A model generated the notes under the pieces. It saw only the letters and a program-made list of their open reading frames with translations. It was not told the origin of the DNA and did not search any database. 64,000 bases of DNA. It comes from Epithemia pelagica (Eukaryota; Bacillariophyta; Bacillariophyceae; Surirellales; Surirellaceae). Location of the stretch: the NCBI GenBank assembly GCA_946965045.2, contig OX337234.1, positions 1,798,001 through 1,862,000 of the forward strand, given 5' to 3'. The position numbers were made by a program, and so were the translations under genes. Shown here one piece after another: positions 34,640-45,655 of the stretch (positions within the stretch are counted from its first letter, which is position 1; every line of letters begins with the position of its first letter).

Positions 34640-34900
34640 GTGAGTGTGTCGAATCATGACACTGGTTTTGTGAGGTAGTCCGCGAGTTGGTTCGCAGGGT
34701 AGTCCGCGAGTTGGTCCGTGGGGTAGTCCGTCAGTTGGTCCGCGGATGCTTTTTTGTGGATCGCGATGCTCCCATTCTCGACATAGGACCTGAAGTGGTG
34801 CAGTTTGACATTCAAGTGTTTTGTCCTGGGTCGGAATGTGTAGACTTTTGCCATCTCGAGAGCCCCGCTGTTGTCCTCGAAGACTTTTCAGGTTTAATAT
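34640..34900 (-). pseudogene. Copia RNase H C-terminal remnant with internal 24-bp repeats
   Basis: The minus strand reads FEDNSGALEMAKVYTFRPRT followed by KHLNVKLHHFRSYVENG, then three consecutive repeats of DQL(T/A)DYP.-type sequence ending LADYLTKPVS. EDNSGALE and RPRTKH.N.K.HHFR are the terminal RNase H blocks of Ty1/Copia elements and ADYLTKP is the universal tail. The tail has been triplicated at DNA level by a 24-bp repeat (GTAGTCCGCGAGTTGGT, about 34677-34748), keeping the frame. The rest of the polyprotein is absent. Confidence 0.75.
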
Positions 34901-34984
34901 GAAAACTCGAAGCACTGTTCGAAAAATTCCTTTCAGATTTCAGATACTTAACAGAAATTGTTCTCTACATGAATTGCCGCGTGC

Positions 34985-35066
34985 CCTCTATGCCCGACAA
35001 GACATATGCCCGTCGAGTCATTCTCCCGACAAGCCGGGCGCCCGACGAGGAAGGAATGAGAAAACA
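34985..35066 (+). repeat. Second fragment of the 59041-type dispersed element
   Basis: GCCCGACAAGACA..TGCCCG is followed by TCGAGTCATTCTCCCGACAA and GCCGGGCG, ending AAACACAGGG. This matches the middle of the minus-strand copy at 59225-59310 (inverted orientation). Confidence 0.75.
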
Positions 35067-35073
35067 CAGGGGA

Positions 35074-35173
35074 ACAGACATTCAATCCCCTTGCTCACCA
35101 ACGCCAAGCTTTGGACGCCCGTACAGTATTGATTGCAACCTTACCACTCACAGACATTCAATCCCCTTGCTCA
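35074..35173 (+). repeat. Duplicated flank of MITE 1, including an empty target copy
   Basis: ACAGACATTCAATCCCCTTG followed by CTCACCAACGCC at 35074-35105 is repeated at 35151-35173 up to CTCA, where MITE 1 interrupts it; the sequence resumes TCACCAAC after the element. The first copy therefore represents the site without insertion. Confidence 0.85.
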
Positions 35174-35622
35174 GGCTGTCCCAATACCATTTACAAAACC
35201 AAAACCGGGCTGCTGACGTCATCACACTTTCAATTTTGGCGGCAATATCTTCCCAATGGCATTTACCAAACCAAAACCAAAACCCGCGCTTTTCCCCCAA
35301 ATTCACTTTGATGCATTGACTACAAGAAAGCTCGACAGTAGGACATGAGTAGGACATATGCAGGTTCCCAGTCAGGGACCGTTGGAGGCGAACGCGCGCC
35401 ACACCCCACACCATCATTTCTGTAGGAGGCTTGTACACTGCTATGAATGTTATAATAACCTTAATGAAAATCATGCTTTTGAAGGTTTACCAAAACCGAG
35501 TCAAGGTTTTGTAACTCCCAAAGGTGAGAAAGAGATGAACCCGAAAATATGACGCAAAAATGACGTCAAATCCGGGTTTTGGGGGGTTCAGTTTTGGTTT
35601 TGTAAATGGTATTGGGACGGCC
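35174..35622. mobile_element. MITE 1, 449 bp, with 34-bp inverted termini and TCA duplication
   Basis: Ends are GGCTGTCCCAATACCATTTA and the reverse complement of ...GGTATTGGGACGGCC, continuing ACAAAACCAAAAC on both sides. TCA flanks both ends (35171-35173, 35623-35625). A second, internal copy of the terminal motif lies at about 35254-35288. TGACGTCA occurs near each end (35214-35221, 35561-35568). It is related to MITE 2 in layout and interior (GCGAACGCGCGCC, TAGGACAT). A 3-bp duplication and G-rich termini fit the PIF/Harbinger group. It has no coding capacity. Confidence 0.85.
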
Positions 35623-35625
35623 TCA

Positions 35626-36204
35626 CCAACCTCTCCGAGGCAACTTCCTGTCGATCACCCCACGTGGTTCACGAGTATACGGTTGAAACACGTCCACTCA
35701 ACTCTGTCCCCCTCCGCCTACATCCCGCTCCTTCGCCGCACCATGGAAGAACGTGGTCAGTTCACCTTCGACCGATGCATTTACCAGGACACAGACCAAC
35801 TCCCTCCTCACATGATCCAGTGGATGTTCCTTGGCATCGTAGCCCTGCATCCCGACCCTCCCTACCAACACTCGACGCAACACTCGACGCCCCTCCTATT
35901 CCCCAGAACTCCTCCACACCCCCAGTCACATTAACAACAACTGGCTGCGCCAAGTTTTACCTTATGCTGGTACTGACCATCGCAGCTCGTGGCAAGAAAA
36001 CAATCAACCACAGTGGCGCGGATGATTGTTCTGATCAGCCGAAATCATGGGTTTGGCGTTTTCCAATGCATCTCAAGACGTAGTACACCTTGTCGGAGAT
36101 TAGTAGGGAAGATTTTGTTTCATACCGAGCCTCATTCATTGAGGTTCGTGGCCCAAGTATGATTTCTGTTGTTGCCCAACTTTCTTCCACAGCAGCAAGT
36201 GTCT
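35626..36204. other. No recognisable gene
   Basis: Plus-strand frames (35560-36083) are Pro/His-rich without motifs. Confidence 0.45.
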
Positions 36205-36775
36205 CCTCCATTTCTCCCATGTCTGATACAACAAACCATACCAACACTCAAGTCGAAGGGACATCTGCCTCCCTCCGATAAAGACAATGGCATGAACACA
36301 CCACCACCCTGTGGGACCTTCTCAATCACATTGGTGATTGGCCTAAACTCAAGAAATACCATGACAAAAAGGGTAATAGTCTCGAGACGAGCAATCTCCC
36401 TGGTCTATGGAAATGCCTTCGAGTTGTTGCAGAATCTGATGAACCAGGTAACGAGAAGGACAAGGACCTATTGTGTATCTCCAAACGAATGGTTGTTTGC
36501 CCTCAATGCTTCTCAAACCCCGTCAAACCTCTGTCAGAATGCACCATTGTGTGTGGTAGAGATGGATTATCCATTGGGCAGAACAAGCCTGGCAAGTGCA
36601 ATATGCATCCTGCCGAGCTAATCTTGAACATGCCACTGGTCAGGCTGTTAGTGAATCTCTTCAAGGTTTTCCGTATTTTCTCTCCTCCATTTCTCCCATG
36701 TCTGAAACGACAAACCGTACCAACACTCAAGTCGAAGGGACCTCTGCCTCCCTCCAATCAAGACAATGGCCCAAC
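36205..36775 (+). repeat. Pair of about 80-bp direct repeats (36211-36290, 36693-36772)
   Basis: Each copy reads TCTCCCATGTCTGA.AC.ACAAACC.TACC, then AACACTCAAGTCGAAGGGAC and TCTGCCTCCCTCC. Spacing is 482 bp. The sequence between encodes VVCPQCFSNPVKPLSECTIV and KCNMHPAEL, a Cys/His-rich piece of unknown origin. Confidence 0.75.
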
Positions 36776-37143
36776 ATTGAATGAAGACCCAGTAGGCCTT
36801 TCTGTCATTGCCAATGAACAAAACAACGCAAACCCAGCCAACACTAATCAACAAGACCAAAGTACCTCTGCAGCCACTACCGAGCAAGTTGAAGGCACCC
36901 TACTGTCCCTAATCAAGCACCAGATAGAGCCTCTACAACCAATTCTTCCGAGCCCAACGCCTCGACCAATAATGACAATCCTGGGTTAGTAATATGAAAA
37001 ACAAAAGTATGCCTTCTGAGTTAGTAATATTGAAAACAAGAGTATGAATTGTGATACTTTATTGGATTGAATGGGTACAGATAGGTATGGTCCTTTTAGG
37101 GTTAGGAACACAACATGGCAGAGCATTTTATTGGATTGTTCTG

Positions 37144-37761
37144 TCACAAATCCCCTTCAAACTTTAAATGCAGGAGAGAATTAACAACAGATAGATAAAT
37201 GCTCAACTTCAACAACAAGGTCTTGAATTGTACTGACAACAGATGACATGCCATCATCTGCTGGTGGCATGATTGGTACAATCCCAAAAACAAGATAGAC
37301 ACAATGGTCTGTGGTACACAAGCAATATATGGTTTCAGTTTCAGAACCTTTTGAACCCAAAACAGCATTACCCTTTTGTCCAACATCCAGGCATTCCATG
37401 GTGATGGAAACTCTTTCTTCCTTATCCTTCCATCCAGTGTCTCTTGAACACAGACACAGGGATCATAGTTGCACATGTAGCATGTCTTGTGCTGTCCTAT
37501 CACAACAAGAGCTGAACTCTGACTGTAGTTGAATGGCAATGGGGTCTGATCCATATTTTGGATATGATAATCTTTGTGCCTACAGGTCTGTGATAATTTT
37601 GGTGTTGTTGTGGCTATCCAATCCAATAAGACTGTTATTTCTTCAAAGAGCTGCTTCACCAATTGAACAGAATCCTGACTTGTCCACCCATCAGATAAAA
37701 ACACAACCTCTGGTGGCAGTGCCTTTGTTCCAGCGCCGCAAGTAGGGGTAGCAAGCACCAA
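37144..37761 (-). pseudogene. Pogo-like DDE_1 transposase remnant
   Basis: The minus strand reads IQNMDQTPLPFNYSQSSAL, GRIRKKEFP, then NAWMLDKRVMLFWVQKVLK, SILFLGLYQSCHQQMM and, in an adjacent frame, SVVSTIQDLVVEVEHL. NMDQTP (first Asp), AWMDE..ML.W...V..P and FLD.Y..H are landmarks of DDE_1/pogo transposases. The second catalytic Asp (FLD) is Gly here (LFLG). At least one frame change breaks the end, and the conserved C-terminal P-x-D block is lost. A dead copy. Confidence 0.6.
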
Positions 37762-38090
37762 TCTTCTTTCGAGTCACACAGTCCTTGGCTCGAAATGATT
37801 GATGAAGAGTTGGAATTGACTTGGTTCCACGTCAAACTTCTCATCTGTGCTGATTCATGAACGAGTGGCTTGCTCATAGTACTTTCATTCTTATTTTGTG
37901 CTGAAGTTGAGTTGCTGACCGATTCCAGCTCGGAGTGGGGTCCTGAGGAGGAATGGTCCTGGTCCTCCTCCTCCTGCTCCGCCACCACCGCCACATGCTG
38001 CTACTGCTGCAGCGGCAGCGGCTGCGTTAGCGGCAGCGTTTGCAATGGCTTGCTGGATTGCATTTTCCAGTCGGAGCTCCAATTGTGAAC
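37700..38090 (-). pseudogene. Possible gag N-terminal remnant, Ala/Gly-rich
   Basis: Reading leftward: LENAIQQAIANAAANAAAAA, a Gly run, PGPFLLRTPLRAGIGQQLNF and, in a shifted frame, SAQNKNESTMSKPLVHE. An Ala/Gly-rich start leading into a LR..I...LNF-type segment resembles the N-terminus of diatom retroelement gag proteins. The zinc-knuckle gag fragment on the opposite strand starts within 150 bp, so the two gag pieces point away from each other. Confidence 0.4.
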
Positions 38091-38199
38091 AAAGAAGTTT
38101 GAAAATGTACCAATGGAGGACGACTCTAATATGGGTACACGGGGCCAATCTGCCAGTCTTAAGGAAGGCTTTGGGAGCAACCACATCAGTGGATAACTT

Positions 38200-38640
38200 C
38201 TTCACAGATGTTGTGATTATGAAGAGGCCAAGCAACGGGCTTTGGCTATTCGCTTCATTCGTGGCACCAACGAAATCCACAAAGGATATCTCAAGCACCT
38301 CCGTAACAGTCATCTAGATAACCATGACAACTACTCCAAGACAGTACATGCCGCGTTCAATATCCTTCAGAGACGTGAAGAGGACAATGTGGCGATTGTC
38401 CCTGAAAATGATGGGGTAGCCTTTGCTCAATCCTCATCCAACGGCCGTGACATGAGTCAAGTGATTTGCTACAATTGTGGAGGTCCTGGTCACTTTGCCA
38501 GGGACTGTCCACAACTGAATAATGACAATGATGGTAACCAAGAAAACAATGACAATGGTGAGAGCACTGAAATTCATGTCGTTACATTTTCATTCTTGCA
38601 AACTAACATCAGTCATCTCCCCTGCCAGTTTCTTGTTTTC
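38200..38640 (+). pseudogene. Gag C-terminal fragment with CCHC zinc knuckle
   Basis: The frame reads YEEAKQRALAIRFIRGTNEI followed by HKGYLKHLRNSHLDNHDNYS and the zinc knuckle CYNCGGPGHFARDC (C-x2-C-x4-H-x4-C), then an Asn/Asp-rich linker and HVVTFSFLQTNIS. The knuckle binds element RNA in gag proteins. IRGT...GYL.HLRN..LD..D.YP.T is a conserved diatom gag block. The following protease (WILLDNQST) is missing; the frame ends at 38646. An intact fragment of a lost element. Confidence 0.75.
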
Positions 38641-38769
38641 CTTTGATGACTCCTTGTCTCCCTGGTGGACAAGGTTGGCGGATGCCGGCAGATCCTCTGG
38701 TTCCAAATGACCTTGTTCCGAGTCGTCTGCATGTTCGTTAGTTTTCTTCAACACACTCCTTGGATCCAT

Positions 38770-38840
38770 CGACTGTTTTTATGTGGATCCACTCCCATAA
38801 TCATGTCACGCAGTTTGTAAAATAGTTGTCCTTGCAACAG
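38770..38840 (-). repeat. Partial copy of the Copia tail at 39745-39890
   Basis: TGGATCCACTC.CATAATCAT followed by GTCACGCAGTTTGTAAA occurs here and at 39754. This copy has lost the ADFFTKPL-coding part. Confidence 0.75.
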
Positions 38841-38875
38841 TTTGTTGGGTGCTATTCTGTTCTTCAAGGAGGTCA

Positions 38876-39030
38876 GATGCAACTATAGAAACTACTAGAA
38901 CAATGTCAACATCCACCTTCTCATGGAGCTGTTCATCGAACAAGTACTCCATTGTCAGTTTGGTCTCAACTGTAGAAACTACAACAATGTCAACGTCCAC
39001 CTTCTGATGGAGCTGTTCATCCAATGCAGA
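38876..39030 (+). repeat. Two-unit tandem repeat, about 87-bp period
   Basis: ACT.TAGAAACTAC...AACAATGTCAAC followed by TCCACCTTCT.ATGGAGCTGT occurs at 38882 and 38969. Minus-strand frames read DEQLH.KVDVDIV twice. Confidence 0.75.
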
Positions 39031-39744
39031 GTCCAGTTTCCCGACAACATCTCAACCAGGACACTTCTTTGGGACCCATATAAATGATATTAGCTAAATC
39101 TTGTGTTCTGATCCCTTTTTCACATCCAGCATCATCCAAACAGTTTTGTCTAACTCCATGTGCTGGCGTGGTTGAAGATCTCAAGGACAAGGATCATGGT
39201 CTCGGAATGACATAGCATGTTGCATGAATTACCCCACAGCATGGGCTCGAATGCCGGCCCGAACACGGGGCCTATCGATTCTACATGGTTATTGCCGTCC
39301 AAACATATGGCCTTCCCATTCAGGACATGAAGCATAACAAACACTTTCTAGAATTTCTCCAATCAACTGACACCTGGATGACTTACCACAATCATGGTCG
39401 GTGAGAAAAGGGGGAGGGTTACGGTTACAGTGAGAAGGGGGCGAGAGAGTAAGTCATAAAACATCCATGTATCAATTGAAATTCTGACTTACAGTCAGTT
39501 CAGTCATTTTTCATAGACAAATGATTTTTTTTATTCATTCAATGCTAGTCCAGGACGGCATCTGTCAACAGAACTACAAGGTTGTGGCTGCAAATTGGAG
39601 CGCCAACATTCATTGCGGACGACAACACCCAAAAAATTCGCTTCCAATGAGATGGCAATTCATCAACAACTCTGGCAAAACTGCAAAAACAACTACAAAG
39701 AAGCTACACCACATGCATAACAAATTGGACAATAGTTTTGTTCA
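39031..39744. other. No recognisable gene
   Basis: A 64-residue minus-strand frame (39150-39344; LNGKAICLDGNNHVESIG) looks codon-like but matches nothing I know. Confidence 0.4.
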
Positions 39745-39890
39745 TACTAGTTGGATCCACTCACATAATCATGTCACGCAGTTTGTAAATAGTTGTCCTC
39801 CTTGCAATGGTTTTGTAAAGAAATCGGCCACCATGTCGTTTGTTGGACAGTGCTCGATGGAGATTTCCCCCTTTTTGACTTGATTCTAGT
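39745..39890 (-). pseudogene. Copia RNase H extreme C-terminus
   Basis: The minus strand reads KGEISIEHCPTNDMVADFFT followed by KPLQGGQLFTNCVT. I.HCPT..M.ADF.TKPLQG..F...R is the end of Ty1/Copia polyproteins. The terminal R-D is altered and nothing upstream is readable. Confidence 0.7.
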
Positions 39891-42156
39891 ACTGTCAAAC
39901 AACAGGTTTCTAATAAAGTACTAAACCCATACAATTTTTTGTTCAAAATTGAAGCAAAGACCCTTGCACTATCAAGGAAGTCCTCTGTCAGAAGGGCAGG
40001 ACTGGCAACGATACCTTCAGATGAACTAATCATAGGGATCAACTCTCACGAAGTGAAGGAGGCACCCAGTGAATCTTTCTTTGATATTGCATCCAAACGT
40101 TACGTAGTCAATGCCTCACGCCAAAATGAGAGGTATCTGATTCTAATTTGTTGGTCTTGGGTCCAATCAAGACAAGGCAACACTTGCAAGGCAGACCTTC
40201 CCGTGAAGAAACTCTTTGCTGTACCAGGGTCTTCTTACAAAATTTGTTCAAGGGATGTTTTTCTCGCAACAAGGAGTCTGTTATCAGTCGCTGAGACACA
40301 GACACCATGTTGATTCAGATGCCGCTACATGGACCAAAGTTCCTAAGAGGAAGAACCAGAGGAGGATCAGGCAGAACCAACAACAATCCACATATGGGTT
40401 GTTCATCCTCTTGGCCCCGGACGCACTGTTGCTGCTGCCATTAAGGCCTTCACCTGCCATGGTTTTTTTTAAGCGCTAGCTTTTTTCCATGTATCTAATA
40501 ATCCCCTCTTTATGACCATTGCAAAACTTGTTGAGGATTGTTGTTTTTCGTTAGCCGTAGTGATAGGAAGTTTTTTGGCGCTCCATCGGCACCCTCATTG
40601 TCGATCCATTTCGGGTGCCGATGGATCGGCATGATGAATTGCCTCCATATTCCCTCCATTCCTAAGTCCGATACTCCGTAAATTTGTATGGTAGGAAACC
40701 TTGTCTTACTTCGTCACTCTTGCCTAAAGTATAGTAAAATATTTCAAAACCTTGGAGGTTTTCAAAGGTTTGTCTAAGTAATATAGTAGGAACGACATAG
40801 GTTTTGGAGGTTTTCCACCAATCATATCTCTGCCTTAGCTAAGTGTACTAGTCCGTCTTGTGAAAATATGGGGGGGAAAGGCCAAGAAGAGGAGGGAAAG
40901 GGAAGGAGGAAGAAGAGAGAAGGGAAGGGAAGGATTTGTAACTAAGATTCCATTGATTGCAAGATGCAACCAAACCAATTCTCACTCACATTTCGTTGCT
41001 TCTGAACGAATGTCATGCTTTCAAGGCATCCTTCTTCTTTGTTCTTGAATGTGAGTATCAGAGGGGAAGAGGCGCGTACATGTTTTCCTTATAACCTACT
41101 GGCACTCACATTCGCTCTTTTTGCCCTCCTTACATTTAACTTCTCAGACAGTCGGAGGAGAATCAGACTCATTATTGCAAGGTACGTGTGTGCTTCACGC
41201 ATTCGCACGGATCATCGCGCGAAGATCTCACGCGTCACTCCTCTGCGCGCGAAGATCGCTTGCAGAACTTGCTACCTGCTACGAAAAGGATTCGCTGATA
41301 ATTTTTTTATTTCATTTTTCTAACTCAAATCTTTTCTCGTTGCTGTTGTAGTTCTTTCAGATCATGACAGTGGTTTTCTCATTCAGTTCTTGCAATATTT
41401 TGGTGCTTTGTCTTTCAAAAATTCATTTGGTGGTATTGTTTGGATGTGGTGGTGGTTTGGATGGCATGATGGTCGTGGTTTGGTTTTGGCAGTGGATCCA
41501 AGATGAAGTGGACGACAGTCTCCATTGGACTCATCCAGCCCTTTCCTTCCTTTTCTTTGTGTTGGTGTTCTGCTTCTTCTTGGGACAATCATCATCATGA
41601 GGAGGCCGGCCTCTCCTTCCACCAGTATCACAATATGAAAAATATTTGGCACAACAGAACTCTGTTTGGTGCCGTTGTGATGTTGTCTTTGGTGGGTTCA
41701 TCGAGTGGCCCAGCATGTTCCATGACCTCCCCATCGAGCGAATTTCTTCTTGAGTCCTGACCTTCTCTCTGGGGAGTGTTTCGTCTGTCATTCGACAAAC
41801 TCTTGCTCACAAATTGGATTTCACATCCTTTTAGTTAGAGGGAAACTAGAGGCAGAAACTATCCTTGTCAAAAAATAAAAAATGTAGTTTCTATTACCAT
41901 AGTAACAACACGAGGCCAAGACGGGGACAAATCATGACAGGGCAAAGCTAATGAATGGTATGCTTATACCATTTGGCAGACCTTTCTTCAAGAATGATAC
42001 ATGATGCACCAACTTGTCCTTTGGTCAGTCTGGCCCTGAACTTTTTAATGAGTTTTTTTTCTTTCCATTTGTTTGTCCGGGGAGGAGCCACCCTGTTGGG
42101 CCTGGAATTCCAAAAAGGGACAAGCTTGATATTAATCAAGCAAGGCTGAAATTAGG
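39891..42156. other. No recognisable gene; low-complexity and decayed sequence
   Basis: A plus-strand frame at 39939-40313 (TIPSDELIIGINSHEVKEAP, SKRYVVNASRQNERYLI) has coding-like composition without a recognised family. A GGGAAGG-rich stretch lies at 40866-40935. A minus-strand frame at 41383-41810 has CCAKYFSYC and a Lys-rich segment, unidentified. Confidence 0.4.
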
Positions 42157-44320
42157 TTAGTGGTATCTCAGAGGCCATATTTTGGATTTTTTCAGTTGAC
42201 AAGCATACCCCGGGCCCTGTTTGTCAATGAACTGTTTTGATGATAGCTCCGTGGCAGCTGCAACAAGACTAGGCACACCAGACTGTTTTCCACGGGAGAT
42301 AGCCTCCTCGACCGCCTTTTTTGCTTTAGCCTTGACCTTCCTTGAAATGTCTGGGCCAAAAGGGTGAGAATGCATCATATTGATGCAATGGAGACGGACC
42401 TTGGTCAGGAGTGCTGCAATGGTCATTTCCTGCAGTTGTCCATCACTCATTCTCAGGCCAAGTGACCGGGACCTTGGTTGTCTCATAAGTTCCATGAATG
42501 AATTTGTCATCTCACTGGAGGGAGCTCTTGGTGGCTCCGGGGTGGGATCCATGGTGGGATTGTTCGATGACACTTGTGGCTCTTTGTCAGTGTCGTTGTT
42601 GTTTTCTTGTTGGGCCTCCTCAATGCTTGTGACCGGAGTGATTTGCTGTTGCTGTGTCAGTACCAACTGTGCCATCATTGTTTTCATTTCAGCCAGGTCC
42701 TTCTGGAGGAGACGGTTCTCATCACGTAGTAAGGCTAGCTCTCTATGTGTCGCTTTCTGTTGTTCGACTAGAACCTTTTCGAATCCGTCACACTGCTTGG
42801 CTTTTGACTCCATAATGGCATGGTATGCCAGACTGTTGATTGTTTGCATTTTATTGTGAATCTGTCTTCCCCATTGTTCAATACTGTGGTCTTCAATACC
42901 AACATCATTGCATTGCGCAATAAAGAAAGCTGCCGCAACATGGTCTTTTCCGTACGTCTCCACCACCTGCTCTTGATACATGAACAGACTGGCAAGGATG
43001 GTGTCACGGAGAGGCTGAAATGCCAAGCTGGTCCATTCTGGAGATGAAAAGATGCTTAGGGCCAGATTGTCAATCCGGATAAGGTTAGATGAGGCTGTTT
43101 CTATGGCAGCAAGAGTCGGCTGAGACACAGTTTGCTCCGAATGCTCGTACCCGGCAAGAATCTTTTCGGACATCGCAATGTACTTCTTCTCGAATAGGTA
43201 CCGGAGCATGGTACATTCCGAAACAAACTCCCAACCACCACGGAAAATAGCTCCAAGGACTGTACCAACAACGTCCAAGGAGTGTACCGTTAGAAGCATG
43301 TCGTCAGCTGCTCCAGCTCGAATGCCGTGGCCTGTAAGCTTCCCATGTAAACCTGGGATTCGGGCACTTTCACAAACATCATGAATGGTCTTGGTTAATT
43401 TCCCTGCTGCCCCTCCATCCACATAGAGAGAGAGCTTGGGGAAGAGAAAACTCCTCTCTCCTTGTTCTGTAGGTTGTGTTGCATGATATCCTGGTTTGGT
43501 CACGACCATACACCCAATGGCATGGTAAGGATCCAACATCAATCCACGGGCATCTGGATAGAAATCCAGTAGAGTTGATTTTGCATTCTTGATCTCTCCC
43601 CAGTCAATAAACAGTCTTTCCTGCCATGACATTCCATGGAAGGAAACAAGGGCCACCTCACTTGATCGTCCGGCTGCTTGTCGTAGAATCGCCGTCATAG
43701 CCGTGCGTATCTCCATGTCATCTGAATTTGCTTTTTTTAGTTGATTGATGCATTCCCCTCATAATGCCATCCACAATAGAGTGGAGGGCATGATAGTGAA
43801 TCCCTTCAGTTGTTTCTTCCAACTTGCCCCCATACTTGATGCACTCCGCACGTGATCGGAACTTGAAATCTGAGTACAGCTCCGCCCACCACCTGCTCTT
43901 CGGATGATCCTTCTGCAGCCAATCTGCATCTTGGAATCTCTCAGCAAGAATTGTCTTCGGTGTTGCAAAAAACTTCAAATAGGAAGCAGGGGAATATGGC
44001 ACTGATTTCCCATCAACCACTTGCCGTAGCTCCAGTACATAGGTGGCGTATGAGCGGAAAATGTGGAGAAGACAATAGTTGCCAGCTTCATCCATTTCAG
44101 AGACTTCAGACAAGGTGAAGGAAAATAATTTGGGGCATCCATGAATCTGGGCAAAATCATCAAGAAACCGGGAGGCACATCGTGCTTTCTCACAGGACCG
44201 TGAAGTTGACTTCTGTCAGAATGGGGGAATGCGACCACTCATTTCTTTTTCAAGCACTTCAAGAGGAACAGCATTGAATACTGGGTCATCCAGCAGCAGC
44301 TCAGAGGGTATGGACTCCAT
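42157..44320 (-). pseudogene. Crypton-like tyrosine recombinase, two lesions
   Basis: Starting at ATG 44318-44320 (MESIPSELLLDD), the frame meets a TGA at 44216-44218, continues unchanged to 43718, and there a run of seven A (ACTAAAAAAAGC) separates it from the following frame by one base. That frame runs 519 residues to 42157. The second part has an early Arg block (RQAAGRSSEVAL), the H-x-x-R box in LTGHGIRAGAADDM, and RGGWEF..ECTMLRYL, where the catalytic Tyr is expected. These are tyrosine-recombinase landmarks, and stramenopile Cryptons encode such enzymes. A coiled coil (LLRDENRLLQKDLAEMKTMM), a Gln run and a basic C-terminal domain follow. It would cut and rejoin DNA without target duplication. 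The family assignment is by motif, not alignment. Confidence 0.6.
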
Positions 44321-45265
44321 GTTGGTTGACAGCAGCAGCACACACTCAAAACTCTAAACGGTTTGATTGTTCAGGTGGAGAGATTTGAACCCACGAGGAG
44401 ATTTGTGGAAATGTGGCGGTTTCAGCTCCAGTTGGGCGCGAGATCTCGACAGGCAGAAATTAGTTAGGCCAGAAGAGGGCGGGCGTCCATCTCCTCCTCC
44501 CCTGCGCAGGGACATGTCCCTGGGCAAAAAACAAATCCCTTCGGGAAAGGCGGCCGAGTTCATAGTCATGCCGGAAGACGAAAACGTAGAAAGAACAGCG
44601 AGGGAGTACACACTGCGACTAGGAACGCTATGTATATGTCGAGAACTAATTTGTACTCCCATAGCAACTCTAGCTAAAACGAAACTCCCACGCCGGGAGC
44701 TAAAATTTTCCTGTTTACTCCTACCAATTAGCGTAACGTTAATTAGGCGTGTAGTACACAAACCGTGGAAACACACCATTCCCGCCCGTACCCAGCCCAA
44801 GCTAGAAGCAACCGTGGACTACCACGTGTCAAATTACCAAAAAGGCCCTCATTTGGTTTGTTCTTACTTTTTGTCATGTCCCAACCTAATAAATGTGAAA
44901 TTGTGATTGAAAGAATGTTTGTTGACAACCCAGGGTAGGATATTCTGATGTCCTTACATGCCTTCATATAGTTATCGATGCCATCTAAGTCAACCTCTGT
45001 AGGATCTGGTGGAATGCCTTTTCCAGTCTCTGCTGCCATCATAATACGTATAGGATAACAACATTTCAGTCACATGACACTTTGTGGGACCCAACAATTC
45101 ACAAAAATGAATGGATGTCTTGTTGTTTATGAAAATAAGGTGGTTTTCTTCTTTTGTATTGGTCCACAAACCACAAACCATGTACAAGAATGGTGGAAAA
45201 TGTGGTACCGTGGTGTGAATCAGCTCTCTTTACGGAGGGAATAAAGCTTATAAATCTCTGTAAGG
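44321..45265. other. No recognisable gene
   Basis: A plus-strand frame (44367-44906) and its overlapping minus-strand counterpart are GC-rich and without motifs. See the rejected tRNA-like element at 44383. Confidence 0.5.
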
Positions 45266-45655
45266 CCCAAGGAGGTGCGCAGTCATGTCGGGATTGGATT
45301 TCCTGGTCCAACATCGGATAAAGAATCTCTTCTGCAAAGGTGCTTCTCATATGGTGGCCAGATAAAGACCAAAGAGGTGCACAGTTGTGCTGGGATTGAT
45401 TGTGGGTCCCACAACCAATACACCAGTAGCTCTGTGGAGGTGCGTTTGTCAGGTGGGACTCATTTTGGTACCAGAGAGGTGCGTAATCTTGCCGGGATTG
45501 GAGTCTCTGGGTCTGAAAGAGAAACTCTGTAGAGGTGCGCTAGTAGGTGGGACTCATTTTGGTACCAGAGAGGTGAGTAATCTTGCCGGGATTGGAGTCT
45601 CTGGGTCCCAGAACTGAAAGAGAAACTCTGTAGAGGTCCAATAGTCAGGTGGAAC
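45266..45655 (+). repeat. About 100-bp unit, four diverged copies
   Basis: GAGGTG begins units at 45272, 45374, 45476 and 45570. Shared parts include CGGGATTGGA.T, CTGGGTC and AGGTGGGACTCATTTTGG. The last two copies are almost identical (CTTGCCGGGATTGGAGTCTC). Confidence 0.85.

Noticed and set aside
37891-38313. Minus-strand 140-residue frame taken as one gene
   Set aside because: Its upstream half lies antisense to the zinc-knuckle gag fragment; only the Ala/Gly part below 38090 looks coding.
44360-44460. tRNA-like T-arm on the minus strand (GGGTTCAAATCTCTCCACC)
   Set aside because: A 3' acceptor CTCTCCACC would need GGTGGAG about 70-90 bases upstream, and none is present. The T stem pairs poorly and no anticodon arm is seen.
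44354-44906. Overlapping 148- and 179-residue frames on opposite strands
   Set aside because: Neither has a recognisable domain. They mirror each other and lie just upstream of the Crypton start.
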